A DNA stretch of 47,100 nucleotides from Candidatus Parcubacteria bacterium (GTDB lineage: Bacteria; Patescibacteriota; Patescibacteriia; PEXW01), in the NCBI GenBank assembly GCA_003597955.1, contig QZJU01000005.1, forward strand, positions 1 to 47,100, written 5' to 3'. Position numbers and translations under genes: made by a program. Position 1 is the stretch's first letter. Each line of letters starts with the position of its first letter. Of the stretch, positions 8,494 to 18,900 are shown in pieces. The notes under the pieces were generated by a model. It was not told the DNA's origin and did not search any database. It was given only the letters and a program-made list of their open reading frames with translations.

Positions 8494-9024
8494 ATGGCGC
8501 CAAATATTGAAGTCGTTTACGCTTATGATTACGCCAAAAGGCTATACCAGGGCGATCCGGAAAAGATCGCTGATGCTTGGCAAGACCTAATCACCTACGG
8601 CGGAATTTTCGAAACAGTCCTGGAACACGCCCTGGAGCCAGTCTTGCGCGTTATGCCCCAGGTCACGGGCTATGACTGGCCTTTGGAAAACCCGAATTTG
8701 CCTGTATATTTAGTGATGACTGGAGAAAATTTTCCCGCACCTTTAACTCTGGTGGCTTCGGCCGATACTGAACAAATGCTTTATGACTTTATTTTGATGC
8801 TAGCCAGGGTGAACATTAAAACCGGTTTTATCAGCGACCTGGAACGCGATCAGATTCTTCAGAACGTGGCGCAAACGGTTATTGAACTGGCCGGTCTGGA
8901 TTTAAAAGATGTCATGGCGGAAGCGGACTTGCGCTTAAGAGAAAAGTTCGGCGCCGATTATCAGCATTCTTCGCTGGATTTACAAGCCAAAAGTTTGAAG
9001 GATTACTTCGCAAAAGCAAAATAG
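8494..9024 (+). CDS. Hypothetical soluble protein
   Basis: A 176-residue protein starting one base after the leuS stop, so it is probably co-transcribed and translationally coupled. It is acidic, predicted mainly helical, with no signal peptide or membrane segment. Features seen: IEVVYAYDYAKRLYQGDPEKIADAW near the N-terminus, a central segment PVYLVMTGENFPAPLTLVASADTEQ that looks like beta strands, and a helical C-terminus. No catalytic motif or known family is recognised, and its adjacency to leuS does not by itself indicate function. Confidence 0.65.
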   Translation: MAPNIEVVYAYDYAKRLYQGDPEKIADAWQDLITYGGIFETVLEHALEPVLRVMPQVTGYDWPLENPNLPVYLVMTGENFPAPLTLVASADTEQMLYDFILMLARVNIKTGFISDLERDQILQNVAQTVIELAGLDLKDVMAEADLRLREKFGADYQHSSLDLQAKSLKDYFAKAK

Positions 9025-9112
9025 AAGGTATTAACCTTTGTGGCCTGTGTCGCTCGCATTCGAAACCGTAAAACGAATTCCGAATGCTCGCTATCCTCGG
9101 CAATAAAAAAAC

Positions 9113-9742
9113 ATGGACATTATTTCCGTAAAATTGCATAAGCCCGATCCGGTCATCATCAAGCGCGCGCTAGGCATTTTGTCGGCGGGCGGTGTGGTGG
9201 TTTATCCGACTGACACCGCCTATGGCCTGGCCGTGGACGCGGCGAACGAAGAAGCAATCGGCAAGATTTTTATAATGAAGCAAAGAATTCAAAAAGCCTT
9301 GCCGGTTCTAGTCGAAAATATCAAGATGGCACAAAAATACACGGCCATAGACGATTTTGCCATGAAATTCTTAAAGCGCTATTGGCCGGCGGCCGTCACC
9401 TTTATTTTGCCTTCGAAACAGAATTTGCCAGCCGCACTGACTTTGGGTTTGGGCACTTTGGGCATTAGGCAATCCACGCAGAAGATCGCCCAGGCATTAG
9501 TGGCCAGCTTAGGCCGGCCCATTACCAGCACCAGCGCTAACATATCCGGCGCCGGCGTGTTTTATTCGGGTCAAGATGTTGCTCGGCATTTTGGCAAATA
9601 CCAGATCAAGCCCGATCTGATTTTGGATGCCGGCGAAATTCCCGAAGAGCCGCCTTCCACCATCGTCGATTTAACTTGCCGCCCGCCGAAAATTTTGAGA
9701 AAAGGCCGAGTTAGAATTTTCTTGGGGCGGAGCAAAACCTAA
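9113..9742 (+). CDS. Sua5/YciO/YrdC-type L-threonylcarbamoyladenylate synthase
   Basis: A 209-residue protein matching the YrdC domain. It makes threonylcarbamoyl-AMP from threonine, bicarbonate and ATP, the first step of the t6A37 modification of ANN-decoding tRNAs. Evidence: GGVVVYPTDTAYGLAVDA near residue 25, the basic MKQRIQKALPVLV segment corresponding to the KxR/KP motif, PITSTSANISGAG around residue 140, and the C-terminal STIVDLT and ILRKGRV motifs. The length equals a stand-alone TsaC/YrdC, without the extra Sua5 domain. The ATG at 9113 follows an 88-base gap. That gap contains a partly palindromic stretch (GCTCGCATTCG / CGAATGCTCGC). The MFS gene follows after 17 bases. Confidence 0.9.
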   Translation: MDIISVKLHKPDPVIIKRALGILSAGGVVVYPTDTAYGLAVDAANEEAIGKIFIMKQRIQKALPVLVENIKMAQKYTAIDDFAMKFLKRYWPAAVTFILPSKQNLPAALTLGLGTLGIRQSTQKIAQALVASLGRPITSTSANISGAGVFYSGQDVARHFGKYQIKPDLILDAGEIPEEPPSTIVDLTCRPPKILRKGRVRIFLGRSKT

Positions 9743-9759
9743 GGCTTTAATTTTTTTTC

Positions 9760-10950
9760 ATGTTCAGGCGATTCCGCGGATATTTTCCGCACTATTTTTC
9801 CAAACACCCAACTCACGAATTAAAGGAGCTGTATTGGTCTGTGGGCATAATGGATTTCGCCACCTCGGCCGTGGCTTTATTCGAACCCATTTACCTGTGG
9901 ACCTTGGGTTTTGGGTTGGAAAAAATTCTGCTTTTCTACGCCGCGGTTTACCTTTTGTACACAATACTTGTGCCTTTAGGTGGTCGCGTGGCAGCTCGGT
10001 TCGGTTTTGAACACACTATCCTTTACAGCCAGTTCGCGTTTATCGCTTACTATATGTGTTTGTTTGGAATTTCAAGCTGGCCAGGGTTGGTTTATGTCGC
10101 GCCAGTAATTTTTGCCATCCAGAAATCTTTGTACTGGCCGGCGTATCACGCGGATTTCACGCTTTTTTCCGGCAGAGATCAAAGGGGCCGGGAAATTTCC
10201 GGGGTCTTAACCGTAAGTTCGATTGCCACTATCCTAGGACCGATTTTTGGCGGCCTAGTTTTGAATTTTTTCGGTTTTCACGCTCTGTTTACTGTCGTGG
10301 CCATGCTGTTTTTGGCCTCCACCCGTCCACTTTTGAAATTGAAAGAAATTCATGATTTAGCGCCGTTCTCCTACAAAAAATACTGGGAAATTCTCTTGAC
10401 GCCAAGGCACCGCCAAAGTGCCATTGCCTATTTGGGCTACGCTGAAGAGCTGATCGCTCTGGTTATGTGGCCGGTTTTTTTGTTTGTTGCTATTCCTCAT
10501 TACGATCAGTTGGGCTTACTGGTGGGTTTGTCGACTTTTATCACGGTCGTGCTGGTTTTATTAATCGGCAAAAAGACCGATCAGACAGCCAAAAAGCCGG
10601 TTTTAACTTTGGGCAGCTTGTTGCTAAGCGGTTCTTGGTTGTTTCGGGCGTTTTTGAATTTCCTTGCTTGGCAGTTGGTGGTTTTGGACGCTTTTGGACG
10701 CGTTGCTAAAAGCATGGTTTCCATTCCGACCATGGCCATCACTTACGAACACGGCATCCGTGAGGATCCTTTGGCCATCGCGGTTTTCTTTGAACAGGCG
10801 TTAGCCATCGGAAAGTTTTTGATGGCGATATTAATGATCGTCTTGATGCAGTTTGTAAGTCCGTGGTTGGCGTTTTTCGTTGTTTCGGCTTTGGCCAGCT
10901 TGCTCTACGCCCGGCTAAAAGATTCCAAAAACCAAGGCCTGGTTAAATGA
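9760..10950 (+). CDS. Major facilitator superfamily (MFS) transporter
   Basis: A 396-residue polytopic membrane protein with about 11-12 hydrophobic segments. A loop with GGRVAARFGFEHT after the second segment resembles the MFS motif A region, and a second GKKTDQTAKKPVL loop near residue 268 marks the start of the second half, giving the 6+6 layout. FSGRDQRGREISGVLT (about 135-150) is another cytoplasmic loop. Substrate cannot be predicted. The stop overlaps the start of rsmA (ATGA, 10947-10950), so the two are translationally coupled. There is no functional link evident between transport and rRNA methylation. Confidence 0.8.
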   Translation: MFRRFRGYFPHYFSKHPTHELKELYWSVGIMDFATSAVALFEPIYLWTLGFGLEKILLFYAAVYLLYTILVPLGGRVAARFGFEHTILYSQFAFIAYYMCLFGISSWPGLVYVAPVIFAIQKSLYWPAYHADFTLFSGRDQRGREISGVLTVSSIATILGPIFGGLVLNFFGFHALFTVVAMLFLASTRPLLKLKEIHDLAPFSYKKYWEILLTPRHRQSAIAYLGYAEELIALVMWPVFLFVAIPHYDQLGLLVGLSTFITVVLVLLIGKKTDQTAKKPVLTLGSLLLSGSWLFRAFLNFLAWQLVVLDAFGRVAKSMVSIPTMAITYEHGIREDPLAIAVFFEQALAIGKFLMAILMIVLMQFVSPWLAFFVVSALASLLYARLKDSKNQGLVK

Positions 10951-11849
10951 ATAAGCCCAAGACAAATTTTAGCGGCCGAAAATTTATGCCGAGGTTTTTT
11001 AAAGGCCTTGGGTTCCGGCCCCAAAAGAAATTTAGTCAGAATTTTTTGGTTGACGAAAAAATTTTGAACCGGATTCTTGAGTCGGCTGGAGTTCAAAAAA
11101 CTGATTATGTTTTGGAGGTCGGTGCTGGACCCGGGTTTTTGACTTTGGCTTTGGCAAAATCCGTCAAGCGTCTGCTGGCCGTGGAAATCGATCAGCAGTT
11201 TTCCCCCCGCTTGACGCAAATCGCCGAAGTATATTCGAATGTTGCGATTTTGCATAAAGACATTATGAAGTTAACCGTGGAAGATTTGCGGGAAAATTTT
11301 AAAATATCCAACTCTGTCGCCGACAAATACAAAATCGTGGCGAATTTGCCTTATCATTTAACCTCGCACTTTTTAAAGAAATTTTTGGAATCGGATTTTT
11401 CACCGCAGAGTCTAACTTTGCTTTTGCAAAAAGAAGTCGCGCAAAGAATCATTGCTAAACCTGGACAGATGAGTCTGTTGGCTTTGGGTGTGCAAATTTA
11501 CGCCGAGCCCAGCATTACCGGTTGGGTTTCGAAGAAAGCTTTTTGGCCCGAACCAAAAGTGGACTCCGCGATCATAAATCTTAAAGTCCGGCATAAGCCC
11601 TTTGCGTCAAAATCGGAAATCGAAAAAATTTTTAGACTGGCCAAATTGGGCTTTAGCCAAAGGCGAAAAACTTTATGCAATGCTTTGGGCAGCGGTTTAC
11701 GCGTTCCAACCCAGGAAATTCAAAAAAAACTTGAAAGAATTGGCTTAGAATCAATGGTCAGGGCCCAAGAATTGGATTTAAACGATTGGTTGTCTTTAGC
11801 CAGGGAAATGGATTTAACGGTAAGACCTTCAAAAGAGGCTAAGTTTTAG
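10947..11849 (+). CDS. rsmA: 16S rRNA adenine-N6 dimethyltransferase RsmA/KsgA
   Basis: A 300-residue SAM-dependent methyltransferase that dimethylates A1518 and A1519 in helix 45 of 16S rRNA during 30S maturation. The family signature KKFSQNFLVDEKIL (normally GQNFL) is followed by the SAM-binding VLEVGAGPGFLTLALA, the acidic AVEIDQQ and the catalytic VANLPYHLTS (NLPY, motif IV). The C-terminal FSQRRKTLCNAL helical domain is also present. An alternative start is Met14 (MPRFFKGLGF); the upstream ATG overlaps the MFS stop and is kept. A hairpin-prone region follows before the T4SS operon promoter. Confidence 0.95.
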   Translation: MNKPKTNFSGRKFMPRFFKGLGFRPQKKFSQNFLVDEKILNRILESAGVQKTDYVLEVGAGPGFLTLALAKSVKRLLAVEIDQQFSPRLTQIAEVYSNVAILHKDIMKLTVEDLRENFKISNSVADKYKIVANLPYHLTSHFLKKFLESDFSPQSLTLLLQKEVAQRIIAKPGQMSLLALGVQIYAEPSITGWVSKKAFWPEPKVDSAIINLKVRHKPFASKSEIEKIFRLAKLGFSQRRKTLCNALGSGLRVPTQEIQKKLERIGLESMVRAQELDLNDWLSLAREMDLTVRPSKEAKF

Positions 11850-11864
11850 TTGTGGAAATCAGAA

Positions 11865-11940
11865 TCGTTGTGGTTATTGGGTGTGGGTTAAGAATTCCCT
11901 AAATCCACAACTACAACGATACCTTTTCTTAAAAGCGGTG
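11865..11940 (+). terminator. Imperfect hairpin region after rsmA
   Basis: ATCGTTGTGGTT on the left pairs imperfectly with AACTACAACGAT on the right, giving a long interrupted stem, followed by CCTTTTCTT. It could terminate the leuS-rsmA transcript before the next promoter. Confidence 0.35.
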
Positions 11941-11969
11941 CGGGATTGACATAAATAGGTAATTATGTT

Positions 11970-11998
11970 TTGACAATAGTCGATTTTTTTGCTACAAT
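11970..11998 (+). promoter_or_regulatory. Near-consensus promoter of the T4SS-like operon
   Basis: TTGACA (11970-11975, perfect), a 17-base spacer and TACAAT (11993-11998, 5/6). Predicted start is about 12005, leaving a 5' leader of about 60 bases. A second perfect TTGACA lies at 11946, directly after GGTGCGGG. Confidence 0.75.
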
Positions 11999-12067
11999 TA
12001 GGGCAATTCCAAAAGACAATCACTCTAAATCAGTCTAAAAAAACAAAGTTTTTTAATCTGAAAGCCC

Positions 12068-12922
12068 ATGGCAATCGACCCACCCCCCGAGGATGTGGGA
12101 AAAGTCGCTGGTCGTCCAGAAAAGCCGGAAAATCAGTACTCCAAGCGTGTGCTGTGGTTTGTGTTTTGCATCGGTCTTAGCGCGTTGGTCTTGGGCGGCA
12201 TTCAATTAAAAAGAAACTTAAGGCAGCCTTTTAATCTTTTGGCTACCCGGAATCAAGCTGGCGCCAACTCCAATCAACCCCAAGATCAGACACTGCTAAC
12301 TCTGCAAGCTAAGGATACGGATAAAGACGGGGTTTCAGATTATGACGAGCTGTATCGCTATGGCACCAGCCCGTACATAGCCGATTCAGACAGTGATGGC
12401 GCATCGGATAAAGATGAAATTAATAAGGGCTCTGACCCAAATTGTCCCGAAGGCAAGAATTGCGGGGTTATTAGCGGAAACTCGAATGTAAATACGGACT
12501 TGAATACAAATACTCAAACCCAGAGCTCGGGTCAAGTGACAATCAGCCAGTTGCGGCAAGCTTTATTGGCCGCGGGGGTATCCCAAACGGATTTGGACGC
12601 CATTGATGACGCCACGCTTTTGCGGCAGTACCAGCAGTTGGTCGCTGAAGAGCAAGCTCAAAATTCGAATTCCAGCGCGACTGCTAATGGCAACATTTCG
12701 AATGTCAATCAGAACACGACAAACACTAATGCGGCCGCAGGCCTAACGGTTGAACAGTTGCAGAATTTAACTCCGGCTGAAATCCGGACTTTCCTGAAGC
12801 TCGGCGGTGTGGACGAAGCAACTTTAAATACTTATGACGATGCAACCTTGCGCGCCGTCTATCTACAGGCTTTGCAAGAAACGCTTCTAAACACAAATGC
12901 CAATACTAACATCAATAAATGA
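12068..12922 (+). CDS. Membrane-anchored protein with calcium-type (TSP3-like) repeats and Asn-rich linkers
   Basis: A 284-residue protein. Residues 1-26 are cytoplasmic, 27-47 a membrane anchor, the rest extracytoplasmic. Residues about 95-135 hold DTDKDGVSDYDE and DSDSDGASDKDE, Asp-rich calcium-binding repeats of the thrombospondin type 3 kind. Asn/Thr-rich linkers (NSNVNTDLNTNTQTQ; NSNSSATANGNISNVNQN) surround two similar helical units: ISQLRQALLAAGVSQTDLDAIDDATLLRQYQ and VEQLQNLTPAEIRTFLKLGGVDEATLNTYDDATLRAVYL. The shared D-D-A-T-L-R pattern suggests an internal duplication. It is first in the operon and its last four bases overlap the giant protein's start. Likely a wall-spanning accessory; function unknown. 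Confidence 0.75.
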   Translation: MAIDPPPEDVGKVAGRPEKPENQYSKRVLWFVFCIGLSALVLGGIQLKRNLRQPFNLLATRNQAGANSNQPQDQTLLTLQAKDTDKDGVSDYDELYRYGTSPYIADSDSDGASDKDEINKGSDPNCPEGKNCGVISGNSNVNTDLNTNTQTQSSGQVTISQLRQALLAAGVSQTDLDAIDDATLLRQYQQLVAEEQAQNSNSSATANGNISNVNQNTTNTNAAAGLTVEQLQNLTPAEIRTFLKLGGVDEATLNTYDDATLRAVYLQALQETLLNTNANTNINK

Positions 12923-15900
12923 TGCCAAGACTTAAACCTACAAATCGAAAAAATTTGCGGAAACTGATGAGTTTGAATTCCAGCCGTTTTAAAGTTCAAT
13001 CTCAAAAAAGAGTTAAGCGTTCTTTTTGGTTGGGTTTGTTGGCTCCGATCATAATTTCTACCTCGGTATTTTTGGCATTCAAGCCCACGGCCACGCAAGC
13101 GCAGTGGACGGTTTTTGATCCTTCGGTTTGGCAGCAAATTTTTCAGCAAAATACCCAACAAACTACCCGCTGGATTTCCGACGCGGCTAAAAAAGTCTGG
13201 GAAACCATAAAGAAGAACGCTGGCGATGTGGCTTTTAAGAATGCTTTGCGAGTATTTTTGGGCAAAATCGCCGAAGATACCGCCACGTGGATTGCTTCCA
13301 GCGGCAAAGGCCAAGGTCCGCTTTTTCCGGACACCGCAAATTATTTTAAAGATCTTGGAAAGGCCGCGGCCGGCGATTATTTGGACACTTTATCTAAAGA
13401 AACTTTTGGCTTCAGCCTTTGTGATCCAGGTGCGGCAAAACTGCAAATCGACATAGCTTTAAGAGTAAATTTGAATCCCAACTGGTGCCAGGAAAGCTGT
13501 CAAAAAAATTATGAAGATGGTACCAGAAATCTGCAAGTAACAGTGGGCGATGCGAACGTAAATGTCAAAACAACTTTGGCTACGGCTAAGGAAAGAGTAT
13601 CGCTGGTGCAAGAAGCAAAAACTAAAGGTGGGAGCGCTTATGACAGCTTACTAACAAACGGTATCTGTCGAACGCCCTGGACAGTCGATCAATGTTTGGG
13701 TTTTTACCAGTCGGCCATTGCCAGCGGTGATGAAAAATTGCTGGCCGACCTTAAGCTTTGCAATAATCTTTGCAGCGCTCAAAGACGAAAGGCCAGTTGT
13801 ACTTTGGATCAAATCGGCCAGAACTTGCAATCCGGCGTGATTTCCGTGAATGGCTATAGCGTGACCGGTGAAGCCTTGCAGGAAGCTTTTGAAAAAGGCA
13901 AATTGCCGGAAATTTTTGAACCCGAAGGCAATCCTCTGGGTCAATTTCTCGTTTTGTCGCAAGAACGCGATACGCGGGCTTTTGAGAAAGAACAATCCGA
14001 GAAAGAAATTCGGACCGAGAGTTTTGGCATCGGCCCAGTCCGCTCCTTAATTAGCGGAGACATCAAAACTCCGGCAGACATTACCCGGAGCGCAGCGCAA
14101 GAAGGACTTTCCACTCAAGCGGCAGGCAGCGCCTTTGGTGTGTACACCGGTTCGCCGATAGCCGACGCAATTGGAATTTTTACCAACACTTTAACCAGCA
14201 AATTAATTGAAAGGATTTTCAGCCCCAGCAAAGGCATTGTCGATCCGAAAGCTAAAAGTTTAGTTTTTAATCCCAGTAATGCGGGTTCGACCGGCGGCGT
14301 GCAGGCGGCCAAAGAAAGGTTCGCCAGCTTGGCGCAAATTAATTTTAGCGCCGGCGGCCCCATCGACATATTAAATGAATTGAGCGCTTGCCCCACGGAT
14401 GTGGCTAATGTTTCGGCTACGGCTCTGGGCGCGGTTTCTCCGAATAATTGCGTTTTGGATCAGTCTTTCCGTCAAGCCATAGAAGGCCGTCTAACCGTCC
14501 AAGAAGCCATTGATCGAGGACTTTTAAGCGATCAAAAGGTTTTTGGTTTTGACGCCAATGGTCGGGAACCGGATTTCCGGAATGGCTATCCTTACCGCAG
14601 CCTTAAAATTTTAAGAAAATATCGGATTATCCCTGTGGGCTGGGAATTGGCCGCCCAATACATACGGGATTTCGAGCACCAGAATGTCAGCATCAGCAAC
14701 CTCGTCAAACAGTTTGATGATCCGACTTCGCCATACTTCCGCCTCCTTGACCCGTCCTGGGTTTTGAAAGCGCCGGAAACCATGTGCGCGAAAACCGGCT
14801 TTAGTGAAGAAATAATTTCCCAGGAATATACTGATACCGACGGCGATGAGCGCGGCAATAAAAATCTGAATTATAACAAGCGTTATTGCAACGGCGATTC
14901 GGAAAAAAACATAGGCAAAGAGTGCGGCTGCACTTCGGGTCAGGACACAGATAACCCAAACAAGCCTTGTATTTCAAAAAGTGACGATCCGCGAGTCGGT
15001 TGTTTCAATCTTCATTCAGATCTAAACAATCCAACAAATCAAAATTTAATTCCTGACACCGAATCTCAAAAAACTTGTGCTTTTATCACACCGCGCGAAC
15101 AGCAGGTGCAAAGGCGCGAAGTTTGCGTGGATGAACAAAGCTGTATTTTGGAAAACGATGACGGTTCGTGCAAACAATTCGGCACTTGCGTGGAAGAAAA
15201 AGACACTTGGCGCTTCAACGGCCAAAGCTGCAGCAATCAGTACGCTTCCTGTCAGACTTTTGCTAACCCCGCAGGCCAGCAAGTGACATATTTGCAAAAT
15301 ACCCTGCAGAATAGTGTGTGCTCAGGCTCGAACGCCGGCTGTCAGCAATACTGCACAGGTTATGATTTCAATACCGGCAAATGGACATGCAATGCTTCGT
15401 TGGCCAACACAAAGCGGTTTGATCGGGATGTTGGCTCTTGCGAATCCACCAGCGACGGCTGTACGCAATTCATCCGGCAAACCACCGGCACCAACTTGGT
15501 CAAGAACTCGAGTTTCGAACAGTCTCGCTCAATCAATGTGGCGGGCAACACGGAGTTCTCTGGTTGGACGACGGGCAACGGCACGCAGACCTGCGGCATC
15601 CAGACTTTTGTTTCCGCCGCAGCCCTGTCTGGCTCCCAAGCCGCTCGTATCCAAGATCTACCCGATTGCGCACCGCCTTCGGATGATTTCTTGCAAACTG
15701 TAAACACGGGCTTGCCAATCGCCAATCGAAGTTTCACGATTTCTTTTTACGCAAAATCTGAAGGCGCGGCGTGCCAGCCCGTCACCCAGCTTCGCGCCGG
15801 AGGATTTTTGACCCCCGCGCCGACGATTACCGTCACGCCCGATTGGCAAAGATTCAGTTATGCCTATACTTGGGACGCGGCCAGAACAGAATCGGCCTTT

Positions 15901-18900
15901 GATTTGTTCTTCCAGCCATCAACCGAATGTGTGTATTTGCTGGATAATGTTCAGGTGGAAGAAGGCGCAAGCCTGACAGATTATAAAGATTACGGTACGA
16001 CCAATTTGGTCCATCTAAAAAAACCGCCGTCTGAAGCAAATTATAATTTGGGCTGCACCGGCAATTTAGCCACGGATCCCCCGGCTTGCAAAAATTACAT
16101 TGCCAAATGCACGCAAGCCGATGTGGGTTGTGATTTGTTTACCCCGGTTTCGGGCGGCATGAGCGTGCCCGCAAAACCCGGCACGACTTGTCCGGCTGAC
16201 CAAGTGGGTTGCACTTCTTTCCGCGAGCAATCCACGGAAGGCGGTGTTTTGGTCAATCACCCAACGCGGACTGGCCGGTATTGTCAGTCACAATTACGCT
16301 CGCCGAATTTTACCTTTGTTTCTTGTTCAACCGATGCTGAATGCGGCGGCGTTGCCGGCGATTGTCAACCTTTAACTTCTTTCATCGCTAAAACCGGCCA
16401 GACTTGCCAAGCGTCGGAAGTCGGTTGCGAAGCCTTTACAAATCTGGATGAAGTGGCGGCCGGCGGCGAAGGCAAAGCCCAGTTTACCAAGCTGCAATTA
16501 TGCGTCCTGCCAAATGATGCGCAACTGGCTGATTATTATTCTTGGGTTGGCAGCAACGAAACTGGTTACCAACTTAAACAATTCCGATTAAAAAGAAGTA
16601 ATGTTGACGCGGGTCCTTGCACAAACCTGCAAGTTTCCGGCACGGCAAACGCTGCGTGCATTGACAATAATCCCAACCCGCAGGCTACTTGCACCGCGGC
16701 CGACTTAACCACCAACCCAGACTGTGCGGAATTTTACGATGCCGGCGGCACGGTTTATTACCGCTTGCGTTCGCGTATCATTGAAGGCACGGAAAACTGC
16801 CAGCCCTTTAGAAACGCGGTTGACAACAATGTTTACTACGCCGATTCGCAGAAATCTTTAAGCTGTTCCGCTCAAGCCGTAGGCTGCCGGGAGTACATTG
16901 GTAATTCGGGCAACAACACGCGGACAATTTTAACTAGTGATTTTGAAAATGGCACTTACGCGCCCTGGACTTTTACGGGTGGCGCAGCTAATCCCAGCAC
17001 GGAAAGCATAAATTACGGCGGACACTCTTTGCAGGTTAATGGCACGCCAGCCCAAGCCCAGGCTAATATTGACGGGAATTTACGCCAAGGCGCTTCGTAC
17101 GCCGTAACCTTCTGGGCCAAAAGCCAAGCCGGCGATATCAACCTGGAAGGCATATTGAACTCCTTTGGCGGCCAGCAGAGTTTTGGCACGGTCGCCATCA
17201 AAGCCGATTGGAATCAATTCACGCTTGGGCCTTTGCAATTCACCCAAGGCGTAGATGGCACCAATGAAAGACTGATTTTACGAGCGGCCGCCGCCGGTTT
17301 CTTTGTGGATAATGTGGTTTTGACTGAATTGACTGACAGCGTTTACCGGGTCAAAGCTTCCCAAACCGCTTGCGGTGGGTTTGAAGGTTGCCAAGCCTAT
17401 CGAAACCGCTCGGGCTCAATTCAAAATCTTTCTGACTTTGCTCGGCTTTGCAAGAGTGAAAAAGTCGGCTGTGAAGCCTTGATTAATACTCAAAATTCCA
17501 CCAATGCTTTTGCGGAAACTATAACTTTGCCGAATTTGCGAGGTGACGCTGACGGCAACGGCAAATTAGAAAACGCGGACGCCGACTACTTGAACAACTA
17601 TATTTATAAGAACGGTCCGCCGCCTCGACCACTAGAAAGCGGTGATGTCAACAATGATGGTTCAGTCTCCATCTTGGACATCAGTGCGCTTATCGCATAC
17701 TTAACGCGCGGCACTTCATTGCCTAGCGCGCCTTACTCAGGTGACACGATTATCACTCCGGCTGATTCGGTTGAGTATTGGGTGAATGATCCGGAAAAAG
17801 CCTGTCAGGCCGAAGCCAAGGGCTGCCGGGCTTTCGGTCGCGAATCTTTTGGAACCAAATTTGAATTGCTTATCGCCGAATCGGTTTACCTTAAAGACAA
17901 CCCTGATGATTACGGTAAAATTTTGTGTGGCCAGCAAGCTTTGTTCTGCGACGAATTTACCAAGCCCGACGGAAGCAAAGCCTACTTTAAGAATCCCGGA
18001 GGCCGAAACTGCACATACCAGGAAGGCACTTCAACCCAGACGGCCGGCTGGTACATTACCGGCACGCAGGAAGTTTGCCCAACCTGGAATTTAAACAACA
18101 TACCGCCGACCGTCCCTTATGGCGGTTACGCCGGCTTATGTCCGGCAGATCAAAGCGGTTGCGGCAACTTCTTGGATCCCGTTGGCACGGGCCAAAGCCT
18201 GGCCGCGAATAGCAATTTTGAAATTACCAATGATTTGGCTGGAGGTGTGGAGCCCAAGAGTTGGACGGACAACTATTGTTCCAACAATACCCAAAGAACC
18301 TGCCAAGTTAACTCGGAATGCGGGGGTGCGGGGATTGGCTGCGTGGGCGGCGGGGGCTTGCTTATTTACAACAGCGCCTCGGGCGAAGTCTACACTTCGC
18401 TGGTGGGCACTGGCAACCTCCGGCAAACCATCACCTTGAGCGCGGACACTTACTATGTCTTGAGCGCGGAAATCAAGTCCGGTTATGACCCGGCCCTGAA
18501 CATTACCACCGACGAATCAGCGATTCTTAAATTGGAAAACTGTCGCACGGCCCAGGACAGCTTAACCCGAGTGTATTCGCCTGACAACAGCATGATATAC
18601 GCTGTGGATGGCGCCAGTTTGGTGATTCGGCCGGATCGGCTAAGCCGAGATGACTACAAGCGATTCAGCGGCAGATTTTACTCAGGCAACGCCGTCACCT
18701 GCAATTTAGCATTCGGTTCGGAAAACTTGGCTGGCCCGACGGGTTCCTTGGCTCATTGGTTTAAAAATGTGGAAGTCAAGCCCACCACCAATTCTTCGAT
18801 CATCCGTCAAAGCGTGGATTCGACATCTTGCAACGGCCAAGTCGGAGACAAATTAGGCTGCCGATTATTCAACGATATGTCCAACCCCAGCCTGGCTTAT

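Noticed and set aside
15314-18439. Several long antisense or out-of-frame ORFs inside the giant gene
   Set aside because: They are shadows of a GC-rich, low-stop coding region; none has its own signals or recognisable product.
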